NCBI GenBank assembly: GCA_029866325.1
Contig: JARWZO010000019.1
Span: 543,598-607,597 of the forward strand
Direction of reading: 5' to 3'
Origin: Fluviicola sp.
GTDB lineage: Bacteria; Bacteroidota; Bacteroidia; Flavobacteriales_D; Crocinitomicaceae
DNA length: 64,000 nucleotides
The position numbers and the translations under genes were made by a program. This document shows, piece by piece, positions 35,172 to 47,081 of this stretch (the first letter of the stretch is position 1; the number at the start of each line of letters is the position of its first letter). The notes beneath the pieces were generated by a model, which had not been told where the DNA came from, ran no database searches, and saw nothing but the letters and a program-made list of their open reading frames with translations.

Positions 35172-35206
35172 AATGCCTCCTGAAAACCGGGAGGCATTGT
35201 TGTTTT
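35172..35206 (+). terminator. Rho-independent terminator after the DUF2853 gene
   Basis: 9-bp stem AATGCCTCC (35172-35180) with GGAGGCATT (35190-35198), a 9-nt loop and a T-rich tail. Confidence 0.85.
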
Positions 35207-35243
35207 ATGAAGAATCCTAATTTGAATTGATCGTCTTTATTCA

Positions 35244-35606
35244 TTATTCAATTGTTGACTTAAAAAGAAACTCAATAGAAGCCAACTGACCGCGCAATAG
35301 GCGAATGTCTTCACGTAATTCATCTACAGTGAATTGCTGAGAAGCATTAATTCCAAAGGCATTGATCCCACTCCACCATGAATGTTTTCGTTGTTTTTCT
35401 TCAACTTTCAAACCACTTAAGTCAACTATCCTGCTTCTTAATTCTAATGACAAAAAGTTGTATTCGGTTAACCAATTATTTTTCAGTCGATCCAGGCTGT
35501 CATTAAAAGATTCAAAATCTTCAGCCTCACCTCTGCTAATCAAAAAGTCAACTTGTGCCTGCATTCGTTGCACAGAGATTAAAAAATCAGTTGGAGATCT
35601 ACTCAT
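35244..35606 (-). CDS. Unrecognised small protein, downstream of urocanate hydratase
   Basis: 120 residues with no signal peptide, rich in charged residues and predicted helical, probably coiled-coil: MQAQVDFLISRGEAEDF and ELREDIRLLRGQLASIEF. I recognise no family. Its start overlaps the stop of hutU by 4 bp (ATGA, 35603-35606), so it is translated with it. A link to histidine breakdown is only inferred from that overlap. The next gene on this side is convergent. Confidence 0.7.
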   Translation of the reverse strand: MSRSPTDFLISVQRMQAQVDFLISRGEAEDFESFNDSLDRLKNNWLTEYNFLSLELRSRIVDLSGLKVEEKQRKHSWWSGINAFGINASQQFTVDELREDIRLLRGQLASIEFLFKSTIE

Positions 35607-37615
35607 TTTGATAATTCCGCAAACACCGAAGCCAGTACCGATTCATCAACCAATTCAGGAATAGTCACCTTTAATCGCGGCTCTTGCTCCATGGCACGTT
35701 TAATTGCGAAAATAGCACCTTCATTACGTGCCCAATTGCGTCGGGCTATTCCGTTGTTCACATCCCAGTGCAACATCATTGTAAGGCGTCTGTGAGCGTC
35801 TTGTGAGCCATCTAGCAGCATTCCGAAGCCGCCGTTAATCACTTCGCCCCAACCTACACCACCACCGTTATGGATGGAAACCCACGTTGCACCGCGAAAA
35901 GAATCGCCAATCACGTTTTGTATCGCCATATCGGCAGTAAAGCGTGAACCGTCATAAATATTAGAGGTCTCGCGGTAAGGTGAATCGGTTCCGGAAACAT
36001 CATGGTGGTCACGGCCAAGCACAACAGGTCCTATTTCCCCATCTGCAATGGCTTGATTAAACGCCGCCGCGATTTTCATACGTCCTTCTGCATCTGCATA
36101 CAAAATGCGCGCCTGAGAGCCTACAACCAGTTTATTTTCCTTTGCACCTTTGATCCATTGAATATTGTCAGCCATTTGTTGCTGAATTTCAGCAGGACTG
36201 CTTTTCATCATTTCTTCCAATACATCGCAAGCGATTTTATCTGTAGCAGCTAAATCCTCCGGTTTCCCTGAAGCACAAACCCATCTGAACGGCCCGAATC
36301 CATAGTCGAAACACATTGGCCCCATGATATCTTGCACGTACGAAGGATACCTGAAATCAATTCCATTATCGGCCATGATCTCAGCTCCGGCACGTGAGGC
36401 TTCCAATAAAAACGCATTTCCATAATCAAAGAAATAGGTGCCTTTTGCTGTATGTCGATTGATCGCTGCAGCGTGACGAATCAAGGTTGATTGTACTTTT
36501 TGTTTGAACAATTCAGGTTCTTCGGCCATTAATCGGTTCGATTCCTCAAAACTGAGATCCACCGGATAATACCCTCCTGCCCATGGATTGTGCAAAGAAG
36601 TTTGGTCAGATCCCAAATCAATGTGCAATCCTTCCGAGTCGAATTTCTCCCAAACGGAAACGATATTCCCCAAATAAGCAATGGAAACCACTTCTTTTCG
36701 GGCTTGAGCCTCTCGAACACGAATCACCAATTGATCCAAATCTTCAATAATCTCATTCACCCAACCTTGCTCATGTCGTATACGTGTGATCTTCGGATTC
36801 ACTTCGGCGCATACCGTAATGCATCCTGCAATCGTACCTGCTTTCGGTTGTGCTCCAGACATTCCTCCGAGTCCTGAAGTTACAAAGAGCGCTCCTGTAG
36901 GTTCCTTTTTTATTTTGCGAAAGCCGTTCAATACCGTAATCGTGGTACCGTGTACAATTCCTTGCGGACCAATGTACATATAAGAACCGGCAGTCATTTG
37001 ACCGTATTGAGTCACACCGAGTGCGTTGAATTTTTCCCAATCATCCGGTTTAGAATAATTCGGGATCATCATTCCGTTGGTTACTACCACCCGCGGCGCA
37101 TCTTTGTGAGAAGGAAAAAGCCCCATTGGATGTCCGGAATACATTACCAAGGTTTGTTCATCGGTCATTTCCGACAAGTATTTCATGCACAAACGATACT
37201 GAATCCAGTTTTGAAAAACAGCTCCGTTTCCACCATACGTAATCAATTCGTGCGGATGTTGAGCCACTGCATGATCCAGGTTGTTCTGTATCATTAGCAT
37301 AATAGCTTTTGCTTGTTCCGATTTTCCGGGATAATCCGAAATAGGTCGGGCATAGATCGTGTAATCAGGTCTGTAACGGTGCATGTAAATTCGTCCAACA
37401 GTCTCCAACTCTTCCAAAAAGTCAACGATCAATTCCTGATGCTGTTCTTTTGGAAAGTAGCGCAGTGCGTTTTGAAGCGCCAGTTTCTTTTCTTCAGTCG
37501 ATAGAATTTCCTTACGCTTAGGTGCGTGATTTACCGCAGGATCAACCGCTTTTTTAGCTGGAATAGCTGTTGGAATACCTTCTTGAATCGCCTGTTGGAA
37601 TTCGGATACTGTCAT
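35603..37615 (-). CDS. hutU: Urocanate hydratase
   Basis: About 670 residues from the ATG at 37615 (MTVSEFQQAIQEG); the only longer start is a TTG at 37624. It hydrates urocanate to imidazolonepropionate, the second step of histidine degradation, using bound NAD+. Matching motifs: TYGGNGAVFQNW, VMYSGHPMGLFPSH, LFVTSGLGGMSGAQPKAGTI (NAD-binding loop) and DYGFGPFRWVCASG (catalytic Cys). It is longer than the ~555-residue enterobacterial form, as in Bacteroidota. No hutH, hutI or hutG in this window. A TAATTTTG (minus, 37632-37639) 16 nt upstream is a likely -7 element. Confidence 0.95.
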   Translation of the reverse strand: MTVSEFQQAIQEGIPTAIPAKKAVDPAVNHAPKRKEILSTEEKKLALQNALRYFPKEQHQELIVDFLEELETVGRIYMHRYRPDYTIYARPISDYPGKSEQAKAIMLMIQNNLDHAVAQHPHELITYGGNGAVFQNWIQYRLCMKYLSEMTDEQTLVMYSGHPMGLFPSHKDAPRVVVTNGMMIPNYSKPDDWEKFNALGVTQYGQMTAGSYMYIGPQGIVHGTTITVLNGFRKIKKEPTGALFVTSGLGGMSGAQPKAGTIAGCITVCAEVNPKITRIRHEQGWVNEIIEDLDQLVIRVREAQARKEVVSIAYLGNIVSVWEKFDSEGLHIDLGSDQTSLHNPWAGGYYPVDLSFEESNRLMAEEPELFKQKVQSTLIRHAAAINRHTAKGTYFFDYGNAFLLEASRAGAEIMADNGIDFRYPSYVQDIMGPMCFDYGFGPFRWVCASGKPEDLAATDKIACDVLEEMMKSSPAEIQQQMADNIQWIKGAKENKLVVGSQARILYADAEGRMKIAAAFNQAIADGEIGPVVLGRDHHDVSGTDSPYRETSNIYDGSRFTADMAIQNVIGDSFRGATWVSIHNGGGVGWGEVINGGFGMLLDGSQDAHRRLTMMLHWDVNNGIARRNWARNEGAIFAIKRAMEQEPRLKVTIPELVDESVLASVFAELSK

Positions 37616-37690
37616 GATGAACAATTTTCCTCAAAATTAACACGAAATTCAGCATCAGAAAGCCTTTAACCGAAAAATGAGTCCACAAAA

Positions 37691-37716
37691 AAGGGCTGTC
37701 GAAACCAACAGCCCTT
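37691..37716 (-). terminator. Rho-independent terminator after the T9SS type B protein gene
   Basis: Stem AAGGGCTGT (37691-37699) with ACAGCCCTT (37708-37716), 8-nt loop. Read on the minus strand it is followed by a TTTTTT run, so it ends transcription of the gene at 37736-40354. Confidence 0.85.
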
Positions 37717-37735
37717 GTTCTTAAATAGAAGATCG

Positions 37736-40354
37736 TTATCGGGTGACTGTCACTGTTCCCTGATAAACCAATTTTTTATCCGACAGAATATCTTTTGCAC
37801 GAATAACCCATGTATACGAACCGTTTTTCACGATTTCGCCATGATAAGTTCCATCCCATTCGGCATCGATATCATGTGATTCCCATACCATCTCTCCCCA
37901 ACGATTGAATACGTTTACTTCGAAATTGTAACGATCAACACCTTCCATGGTAATTGCCCATGTCTGGTTAAATTCGTCACCATCAGGAGTAAAGGAATTC
38001 GGAACGTAAATCAACACCTCCGGCATTACAGGAATTGTTCTGGTTGCCGTATCCTTGCAACCCAAATAAGAGGTCGAGATAAGTGTTACATCATAGTATC
38101 CTGTTAATCCGTCAGGGAAAACAGTTACCATATCTACGTTGGTTGAAGATCCCGGAGTTCCGCCGTTTACTGTCCACTCGTAAGTATCAGCTCCGATAGA
38201 ATAGTTGGTCAATGACACTACTGTATTGAACATCGTTACCGGATCAGGACTCCATTTGAAATCGGCAATCGGTTTTGCATGTACATTCAGGAAGTTAATA
38301 AACGTTGTTGAATCGATACATCCGTCCGGAGAAGTCACGATCAATTGTACATCATAGGTTCCTGCATAAAGCGCTTCAGGATTGATCAGATCGGTGTTAA
38401 AGAACTCTTGTCCGTCACTGATTCTCCAGTATGTTGCAGCCGACATTGCAGGATCTGTTTGATTGGTCAATATAAACAACGCTGGCTCACATTTAACAGG
38501 TTCATCAACAGCAATTAAAGGAACCGGTACAGGAAGTGCTGTAATTTGTGTATTGATCACAAATGGTGTTGATTCGCAAGCATCATCTACCGTTACCGTG
38601 TAAACAGTAGTTACCGTAGGAGATTCTGTGATTGATGATGAAACACCGTTTTGAACAAAACCTGTAGACCAAGTATAGTTATAAGGTTGACCTATTCCGC
38701 CGCTTCCATTTACTGTAATCGTTGCCGGATAACCAGGACAAACCGATTGCGTAGGTGTGATCACTGCACTTAATGGCGGGCGAATTGTTACATCAATTGT
38801 TGCCGGTAATGAAGAACAACCGTTTTCGTTTACAGCTACCACTGTATAAGTAGTGTTAACGCTTGGCGAAACAGGTTGATTTGGCAACAATGAAGCTGAA
38901 TGCGACCAGTTAAAAGTGTATGTAAGACCACCGATAGCAGAAGCAACCAACGAAGCAGTACCGTTTTCACAAATAAGTGTATCATTTGAAACGCTCACCA
39001 CAACTGGTGCAGGATCAATAACTGTAACAGGAATACATATTTGGCAACCAAGTGCATTTCTGGCACATACAGTATAAGGACCCGCAGCAAAGCCAGCTTG
39101 TGTATTGGATGCAATCCATGTGGCTCCATTGTTGAAGCTATATTCTGTCGCTCCACTAGCTGTGATGGTAATTTGTCCATCGGCGATTCCTGCACAACTT
39201 GGGCTTGTTTGTGCCGCAGTTGCAGTCATTTGTGAAACTACTACTGTAAGTGTATCCCGGAAAGTTCCGCAAACGGTACTTGTTTCACGTAAGATAAACT
39301 TATACGTTCCCGGTTGACTTACGGTAACTGTAGGGTTCATATTACTGAAATTCGGAGAAAAAGTCGCCGTTGCCGGAGGAGATAATCCAGGAGGGACAAT
39401 TGCCTGCCAGTTAGCCGTGTTAGAGGCCGAACTTGGTGTGCCACTCAAGTAGATTGGTGATCCTAAACAAACTGTTTGGTCAGGCCCTGCATTTGGAGTA
39501 GGCGGAGGAACAACCGTTATAGTAAACGAAATTGTATCGATGAAGTAAGGCGTTCCGGGAATAGAAGCTTGTTCAATCTCTACTTGGTAAGTAGTCGTAA
39601 CAACAGGTGTTACAGTAACGTTAGGACCGGCATTCACATTCGGCACACCATTGGTTACCAACCATTCATAAGTCGGTGAAGGAAGGCCGCCAGTATTGAT
39701 CACGACATTTGCAGAAGATCCTAAACAAATAGTTTGATTACCCGCAGCCGGATCACACGAAACGGTTGCCGTTCCACCGAAATCCAAATTAACATTACCA
39801 CTCAAACCACTATAGTTCGACAAGCATAATACAAATGATTGACCTGCTGTAACAACTAGTGGCGCTTCGTAGCTTGTCCATGATCCATTCGGAGGAAGAT
39901 TTCCTGCGGACGACATACCTGTATTTCCGTTACAACTTCCATTCCAGTTGCAGGCTACCGGAGGAAGGGTGTTTCCATTGATTCCGGCACAGGCATTTCC
40001 ACCAACATTCGGCCACATAATCCAATCAAAACAGCCGGAATTTGTAGGAGTTCCACCGGCATCAACACCAATCATAGACCATTCCAATGTTCCGCTGCTC
40101 ACCACATTAATGGTAATAAAGGTAGAACTGGTTTCACCACTCAATAAACACCCTGAGTTACCTCCGTTCGGGTTCATTGAAGGATTGGAAATACTTCCCG
40201 ATGTAAAGTCGATAATGTTTGTTGCAGGGTTATTCGGCTCAATAGGGAAACTTGGAGTAGTACATCCCGGAACCGCATCAGTACAGTCATTCGGCTGTGC
40301 CCAAGAAATCACCGTTAATACGCAACAAAAAAGAAAAAGTAGTTGTGTTCTCAT
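37736..40354 (-). CDS. Large secreted PKD-repeat protein with T9SS type B (gliding-motility-type) sorting domain
   Basis: 872 residues. Signal peptide (MRTQLLFLFCCVLTVISW, cleavage near AQ). An N-terminal Cys-containing domain (about 20-200) precedes several PKD/Ig-like repeats (e.g. TFNWSHSASLLPNQP, TYEWTVNGGTPGSST). The last ~90 residues are the gliding-motility-associated C-terminal domain: YVPNSFTPDGDEFNQTW, FNRWGEMVWES, WDGTYHGEIVKNGSYTW. That domain directs export by the type IX system and attachment outside the cell. A surface adhesin or filament role is likely. The small gene upstream ends 2 nt before its start, so they share an mRNA. Confidence 0.92.
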   Translation of the reverse strand: MRTQLLFLFCCVLTVISWAQPNDCTDAVPGCTTPSFPIEPNNPATNIIDFTSGSISNPSMNPNGGNSGCLLSGETSSTFITINVVSSGTLEWSMIGVDAGGTPTNSGCFDWIMWPNVGGNACAGINGNTLPPVACNWNGSCNGNTGMSSAGNLPPNGSWTSYEAPLVVTAGQSFVLCLSNYSGLSGNVNLDFGGTATVSCDPAAGNQTICLGSSANVVINTGGLPSPTYEWLVTNGVPNVNAGPNVTVTPVVTTTYQVEIEQASIPGTPYFIDTISFTITVVPPPTPNAGPDQTVCLGSPIYLSGTPSSASNTANWQAIVPPGLSPPATATFSPNFSNMNPTVTVSQPGTYKFILRETSTVCGTFRDTLTVVVSQMTATAAQTSPSCAGIADGQITITASGATEYSFNNGATWIASNTQAGFAAGPYTVCARNALGCQICIPVTVIDPAPVVVSVSNDTLICENGTASLVASAIGGLTYTFNWSHSASLLPNQPVSPSVNTTYTVVAVNENGCSSLPATIDVTIRPPLSAVITPTQSVCPGYPATITVNGSGGIGQPYNYTWSTGFVQNGVSSSITESPTVTTVYTVTVDDACESTPFVINTQITALPVPVPLIAVDEPVKCEPALFILTNQTDPAMSAATYWRISDGQEFFNTDLINPEALYAGTYDVQLIVTSPDGCIDSTTFINFLNVHAKPIADFKWSPDPVTMFNTVVSLTNYSIGADTYEWTVNGGTPGSSTNVDMVTVFPDGLTGYYDVTLISTSYLGCKDTATRTIPVMPEVLIYVPNSFTPDGDEFNQTWAITMEGVDRYNFEVNVFNRWGEMVWESHDIDAEWDGTYHGEIVKNGSYTWVIRAKDILSDKKLVYQGTVTVTR

Positions 40355-40356
40355 AT

Positions 40357-40710
40357 TTAGTGGTTTTCGCAGTTAGTGAATGGGTATGGATTTACTTGAT
40401 CAACACCATGCAAACCAACTTGAATGCAGGTAGCCTGATCGGCATACTCGCCAAGCCACGAAGAAAATTCGGTTTGTGTAAATGATGTTAAATCTTTGGT
40501 CACCAAAAAAGCTCTCTTAGTAGGCCAATCCAAACGCACAACGCTCACATAAGGATTGCTGCGTAATGATTCTTCCAATGCGCGAAAAGCAGGCTCGTCA
40601 TTTATATCAAGCATGCATTGTGCAAAGTATTTCGGAGTCTGGCTGCTCTCTTGTGCATTCGAACCAAATGATAGTCCGAAAAAACAAATAATAACAATCA
40701 AGTATTTCAT
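40357..40710 (-). CDS. Unrecognised small secreted protein upstream of the T9SS protein
   Basis: About 117 residues from the ATG at 40710 (MKYLIVIICFFGLSFGS, signal peptide with cleavage near NA/Q). The mature part fits a ferredoxin-like strand-helix pattern (FAQCMLDINDEPAFRAL, YVSVVRLDWPTKRAFLVT) similar in order to heavy-metal-associated domains but lacking their CxxC. Three Cys are present in the mature part. It lies 2 nt before the T9SS protein gene, so it is probably an accessory factor of it. A TAAATTTG (minus, 40793-40800) is a possible -7 element about 80 nt upstream. Confidence 0.72.
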   Translation of the reverse strand: MKYLIVIICFFGLSFGSNAQESSQTPKYFAQCMLDINDEPAFRALEESLRSNPYVSVVRLDWPTKRAFLVTKDLTSFTQTEFSSWLGEYADQATCIQVGLHGVDQVNPYPFTNCENH

Positions 40711-40829
40711 AAGTAACAATGTGTTTGGCTATTAAACGTATATTAATGTAGAAGGTTGTCTACAAGTTACAACGTTTATCTCAGTATTAAGGCAAATTTA
40801 CAAAATCTTCACATTGTGTTAAATAAAAA

Positions 40830-40853
40830 TAGGAGGGCAATCTTGCCCTCCTA
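40830..40853 (-). terminator. Rho-independent terminator after eno
   Basis: TAGGAGGGCAA and TTGCCCTCCTA pair over 10-11 bp around a 2-4-nt loop; a T-rich tail follows on the minus strand. It starts 22 nt after the eno stop. Confidence 0.85.
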
Positions 40854-40875
40854 TCACTACCAATTCTATGTTATT

Positions 40876-43258
<2,383 letters not shown>

Positions 43259-43274
43259 GCTGTGATTTTTTTTG

Positions 43275-43282
43275 CAAAATTA
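43275..43282 (-). promoter_or_regulatory. Candidate -7 element of carA-eno
   Basis: TAATTTTG on the minus strand matches TAnnTTTG exactly, 16 nt before the carA ATG and just after the rplQ terminator. No TTG stands at the usual 19-nt distance; one lies 12 nt upstream. Confidence 0.45.
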
Positions 43283-43318
43283 GAATATTAAACTCAATCC
43301 TTATCCTTGTGTGCATAA

Positions 43319-43355
43319 AAAAAGGGTCTTACCGATAAACGACAAGACCCTTTTT
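43319..43355 (-). terminator. Rho-independent terminator after rplQ
   Basis: 12-bp stem AAAAAGGGTCTT (43319-43330) with AAGACCCTTTTT (43344-43355), 13-nt loop, T-run on the minus strand. It closes the ribosomal superoperon. Confidence 0.88.
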
Positions 43356-43371
43356 CAATTATCATTGATCA

Positions 43372-44025
43372 TTACTGATCATCTTTTTTTTCTTCTTCGT
43401 CGGCAGACGGTTCTTCTGTCGCTTCAGGTGCAACTTCTGCTTCAGGAGCTGCTTCTTCAGCAACCGGTGCTTCTTCTACCACTTCCGCAGCTGGAGTTTC
43501 CTCAACAACTTCAGCAGTTGTTTCTTCAACCACTACTGCTTCAGGTGTAGCTTCTTCTGTTGCCGTTTCATCAGCGGGAGCTGTTGTAGTTTTAGCAGCA
43601 GTACTTGATCCACCACGACGTGAACGACGAGTAGTTGCTTTCTTAGTTGTTTCGCTCAACATCAATTCGTTGAAGTCAACCAACTCGATCAAACACATTT
43701 CAGCGTTATCTCCCAAACGGTAGCCTGTACGGATGATACGTGTGTATCCTCCCGGACGGTCAGCAATTTTTGGAGCAACTGTACGGAACAATTCCGTTAC
43801 TGCTTCTTTACTTTTTAAGTAAGAAAAAGCTGTACGACGAGCATGTGTTGTATCGTCTTTTGATTTCGTCAAAATCGGCTCAACATATACACGCAAAGCT
43901 TTTGCTTTTGCAATGGTTGTGTTAATACGTTTGTGTTCGATCAACGAACAAGCCATGTTAGACAACATTGCAGCTCTGTGCGCTGTTTGTCTACCGAGAT
44001 GATTGAATTTTTTACCGTGTCTCAT
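43372..44025 (-). CDS. rplQ: Ribosomal protein L17 with long acidic C-terminal tail
   Basis: 217 residues. The first ~125 are L17 ([40 protein letters not shown]), a large-subunit protein near the exit tunnel. A basic patch ([13 protein letters not shown]) leads to ~80 residues of Ala/Glu/Val/Pro-rich low-complexity sequence, strongly acidic, ending EEEKKDDQ. Most L17 proteins are 115-130 residues; such tails are known in Bacteroidota. Last gene of the superoperon, 90 nt after rpoA. Confidence 0.97.
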   Translation of the reverse strand: MRHGKKFNHLGRQTAHRAAMLSNMACSLIEHKRINTTIAKAKALRVYVEPILTKSKDDTTHARRTAFSYLKSKEAVTELFRTVAPKIADRPGGYTRIIRTGYRLGDNAEMCLIELVDFNELMLSETTKKATTRRSRRGGSSTAAKTTTAPADETATEEATPEAVVVEETTAEVVEETPAAEVVEEAPVAEEAAPEAEVAPEATEEPSADEEEKKDDQ

Positions 44026-44115
44026 TTTTTTAAATTTCGTAAGTAACGGTTAGCTGGAACTACTATCGCATCATTCCAGCCACCTATCACGAGATTATTA
44101 ACTTTAATTGCGATA

Positions 44116-45108
44116 CTAGTCTTTATCTAATTTGTATTTTGCTACGTTCATTCCGAAGTTTAACCCTTTGGCATCAACAAGGTCTTCTAACTCCGTCAAT
44201 GATTTCTTACCGAAGTTACGGAACTTCAACAAGTCATTTTTGTTGTATGAAACCAAGTCACCAAGAGTTTCAACGTCTGCAGCTTTCAAACAATTCAAGG
44301 CACGTACGGAAAGATCCATATCTACCAATTTTGTTTTAAGTAATTGACGCATGTGCAATGAAGTTTCGTCAAACTCTTCTGTTTCAGATTTCACTTCGCT
44401 ATCCAACGTGATACGCTCATCGGAGAATAACATAAAGTGATGAATCAGAATTTTAGCTGCTTCTTTCAATGCATCTTTCGGATGAATAGAACCATCGGTT
44501 GTTACTTCAAGAACCAATTTCTCATAATCTGTTTTTTGTTCAACACGATAGTTTTCAATCGTGTATTTTACATTAACGATAGGTGTGAAAATGGAGTCAA
44601 TAAAGATTGTTCCGAATGCTGCGTTTCCTGATTTATTTTCTTCAGCTGGCAAGTAACCTCTTCCTTTGACAATCGTTAATTCGATCTCCAATTTCACTGA
44701 AGACTCCATGTTACAGATTACCAAATCAGGATTAAGCACTTGGAATGCAGATGTAAATTTACCAAGATCACCGGCTGTCAGTTTATCCTGACCAGAAATT
44801 GAAACAACAACTGATTCGTTGTCTGTTCCTTCAATCTGTTGTTTGAAGCGAACTTGTTTTAAGTTCAAAACGATTTCGGTAACGTCTTCAACGACACCCT
44901 TCAATGTTGCGAACTCATGGTCAACACCTTCAATACGCACTGAAGAAATGGCGTAACCTTCTAATGAAGAAAGTAAGATACGACGTAATGCGTTTCCTAC
45001 AGTGATTCCATATCCAGGTTCAAGCGGGCGGAACTCAAATTGTCCTTTGCGCTCATCCGACTGGATCATAATTACCTTATCAGGCTTTTGAAAATCTAAA
45101 ATTGCCAT
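44116..45108 (-). CDS. rpoA: RNA polymerase alpha subunit
   Basis: 330 residues. The N-terminal assembly domain ([37 protein letters not shown]) dimerises and nucleates core polymerase. The C-terminal domain (about 250-320: [20 protein letters not shown] order with [18 protein letters not shown]) binds UP elements and activators. All expected segments are present. It follows rpsD after a 145-nt gap, the largest in the superoperon, in which I see no clear promoter. Confidence 0.98.
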   Translation of the reverse strand: MAILDFQKPDKVIMIQSDERKGQFEFRPLEPGYGITVGNALRRILLSSLEGYAISSVRIEGVDHEFATLKGVVEDVTEIVLNLKQVRFKQQIEGTDNESVVVSISGQDKLTAGDLGKFTSAFQVLNPDLVICNMESSVKLEIELTIVKGRGYLPAEENKSGNAAFGTIFIDSIFTPIVNVKYTIENYRVEQKTDYEKLVLEVTTDGSIHPKDALKEAAKILIHHFMLFSDERITLDSEVKSETEEFDETSLHMRQLLKTKLVDMDLSVRALNCLKAADVETLGDLVSYNKNDLLKFRNFGKKSLTELEDLVDAKGLNFGMNVAKYKLDKD

Positions 45109-45253
45109 TATCTATTCTTCTTTTTACTTGTTTCACAGTTGCGCGGTTTGAAGGATTGAAGAAAGTCAATCAAACCCTTTGGCTGTGATTCAATATTAAT
45201 AAATTTCCTAAGGAGTCTAACAGACTCCAAAATCTTGATGCTAACGCATCGGC

Positions 45254-45862
45254 TTACTTAGAGTACAATTCGACGATTAATTGCTCCTTGATGTTTTCAG
45301 GGATCATTTCGCGAGATGGAATACTCAATAACTTTCCAGCTTGTTGAGAAGGATTCCAATCTAACCAATCGTAACGCTTATTAGAAGCGGTCAAAGAAGA
45401 CGTAATTGCCTCCAACGATTTTGATTTTTCACGCACACTAACAACATCACCAATACGCAACGTGTAAGATGGAATGTTTACCACCTCTCCGTTTACTACG
45501 ATGTGTTTGTGAGTTACTAATTGACGAGCTGCACGTCTTGTAGGTGCGATACCTAAGCGGTAAACCGTATTATCCAATCGTGATTCACACAATTGTAACA
45601 ATACTTCACCTGTAATACCTTTCATTCGAGATGCTTTTTCGAACAAATTAGCGAATTGACGCTCTAAGATACCATAGGTATATTTTGCTTTTTGTTTTTC
45701 AGCAAGTTGGATAGCGTACTCTGACTGCTTACCACCTCTGCGTTTGTTCGGACCGTGCTGACCTGGGCCATACTGTCTTCTGTCTAATGCTTTGTCCGGT
45801 CCAAAAATCGGTTCACGAAAACGACGTGCGATTTTGGTCTTAGGACCTGTATATCTTGCCAT
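45254..45862 (-). CDS. rpsD: Ribosomal protein S4
   Basis: 202 residues. Primary 16S-binding protein of the small subunit. Start [18 protein letters not shown], then [20 protein letters not shown] and the S4 RNA-binding domain ([40 protein letters not shown]). No zinc-type Cys cluster at the N terminus (C- form). It lies between rpsK (79-nt gap) and rpoA. Confidence 0.98.
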   Translation of the reverse strand: MARYTGPKTKIARRFREPIFGPDKALDRRQYGPGQHGPNKRRGGKQSEYAIQLAEKQKAKYTYGILERQFANLFEKASRMKGITGEVLLQLCESRLDNTVYRLGIAPTRRAARQLVTHKHIVVNGEVVNIPSYTLRIGDVVSVREKSKSLEAITSSLTASNKRYDWLDWNPSQQAGKLLSIPSREMIPENIKEQLIVELYSK

Positions 45863-45941
45863 ATTAAAGTTAAATTAAAGGGGGATTATGAATTAAGGCT
45901 TTTCCTTCGATAACCTGATTCCCCTTTTTGATTATTACAAA

Positions 45942-46328
45942 TTAAACGCGACGTCTTTTTGGAGGACGACATCCATTGTGAGGTAACGGAGTCACATCAA
46001 CGATTTCGACTACTTCGATACCGCTATTGTGAATGGAACGTATTGCTGATTCACGACCGCCACCTGGGCCTTTCACGAAAACTTTCACTCTACGCAATCC
46101 GAAGTCATGCGCTTCTTTAGAGGCGTCTTCTGCTGCAACTTGCGCTGCATAAGGCGTGTTCTTTTTAGATCCTCTGAAACCCATTTTTCCCGCTGATGAC
46201 CAAGAAATAACTTGCCCAGCGTTGTTAGTCAAAGAGATAATTACATTGTTGAAGGAAGCATTAATATGCGCTTGACCCAATGCCTCTACTTTGACTTTTT
46301 TGGTATTCTTCTTGTTTGACTTTGCCAT
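45942..46328 (-). CDS. rpsK: Ribosomal protein S11
   Basis: 128 residues, platform protein of the small subunit contacting the Shine-Dalgarno region. Typical segments [39 protein letters not shown] and [18 protein letters not shown]. 11 nt after rpsM. N-terminal Lys-rich extension ([13 protein letters not shown]). Confidence 0.98.
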   Translation of the reverse strand: MAKSNKKNTKKVKVEALGQAHINASFNNVIISLTNNAGQVISWSSAGKMGFRGSKKNTPYAAQVAAEDASKEAHDFGLRRVKVFVKGPGGGRESAIRSIHNSGIEVVEIVDVTPLPHNGCRPPKRRRV

Positions 46329-46339
46329 TTTACTAACGA

Positions 46340-46714
46340 TTATTTAGCTGCTTTTTTCTTGTTAGCAACTGTTTTTCTCTTACCTTTTCTCGTACGAGAG
46401 TTGTTCTTGGTTCGTTGACCTCTCAACGGAAGACCCGCACGGTGACGAATTCCACGTGTGCAACCGATATCCATTAAACGTTTAATGTTTAATTGAACTT
46501 CGGAGCGCAATTGTCCTTCAACCTTAATTTCAGCCAATCCTGTACGGATTAATGAAATTTGGTCGTCTGTCCAGTCTTGAACTTTGATATTTTCATCAAT
46601 ATCATTAGAAGTCAAGATTTTTTTGGCCGTGCTACGACCAATTCCGTAGATGTAAGTCAATCCGATTACACCTCGTTTGTTTTTTGGTAGATCTATACCT
46701 GCAATACGTGCCAT
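46340..46714 (-). CDS. rpsM: Ribosomal protein S13
   Basis: 124 residues, head of the small subunit, contacts the P-site tRNA and L5. [20 protein letters not shown], then [14 protein letters not shown] with the helix-two-turn-helix, and the basic end [19 protein letters not shown]. 3 nt after rpmJ. Confidence 0.98.
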   Translation of the reverse strand: MARIAGIDLPKNKRGVIGLTYIYGIGRSTAKKILTSNDIDENIKVQDWTDDQISLIRTGLAEIKVEGQLRSEVQLNIKRLMDIGCTRGIRHRAGLPLRGQRTKNNSRTRKGKRKTVANKKKAAK

Positions 46715-46717
46715 AAT

Positions 46718-46834
46718 TTACCCTTGTCTTTGTTTAAGTTTAGGATTCTTCTTGTTAATCACGTAAACTCTTCCTTTTCGTTTAACGATCTTGCAATCTA
46801 CAGAACGTTTCTTTACTGAAGCTCTTACTTTCAT
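46718..46834 (-). CDS. rpmJ: Ribosomal protein L36
   Basis: Translating the minus strand from the ATG at 46834 gives 38 residues: [20 protein letters not shown], then [18 protein letters not shown] and a TAA. This is L36, the smallest ribosomal protein. Of the usual zinc ligands (CxxC, C, H) only one Cys remains, so it is the zinc-free (C-) form. It sits between infA (25 nt) and rpsM (3 nt), the usual place. Confidence 0.95.
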   Translation of the reverse strand: MKVRASVKKRSVDCKIVKRKGRVYVINKKNPKLKQRQG

Positions 46835-46859
46835 GTTCCTATTATTTATTCTGGTTTCC

Positions 46860-47078
46860 TTACTTGTAACGGAAGGAAATACGTCCTTTTGTTAAATCGT
46901 ACGGTGACATCTCTACTTTCACACGATCTCCGGGAAGGATTTTGATGTAGAACATTCTCATTTTACCCGAAATGTGGGCTGTAATGATGTGTCCGTTCTC
47001 TAATTCTACCCGAAACATCGCATTTGATAATGCTTCGATGATCGTACCATCTTGTTCAATTGAGCTTTGCTTAGCCAT
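46860..47078 (-). CDS. infA: Translation initiation factor IF-1
   Basis: 72 residues, a single S1/OB fold: [40 protein letters not shown] and [18 protein letters not shown]. Binds the A site of the 30S subunit during initiation. Position between secY (3 nt) and rpmJ is standard. Confidence 0.98.
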   Translation of the reverse strand: MAKQSSIEQDGTIIEALSNAMFRVELENGHIITAHISGKMRMFYIKILPGDRVKVEMSPYDLTKGRISFRYK

Positions 47079-47081
47079 AAT

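Noticed and set aside
40720..40875. Possible RNA gene between the small secreted protein gene and eno
   Set aside because: Only the eno terminator and a -7 match are visible; no tRNA-like or other known fold.
43311..43550. Leu/Gln-rich plus-strand frame over the end of rplQ
   Set aside because: Antisense of the Glu/Ala-rich L17 tail and of the terminator.
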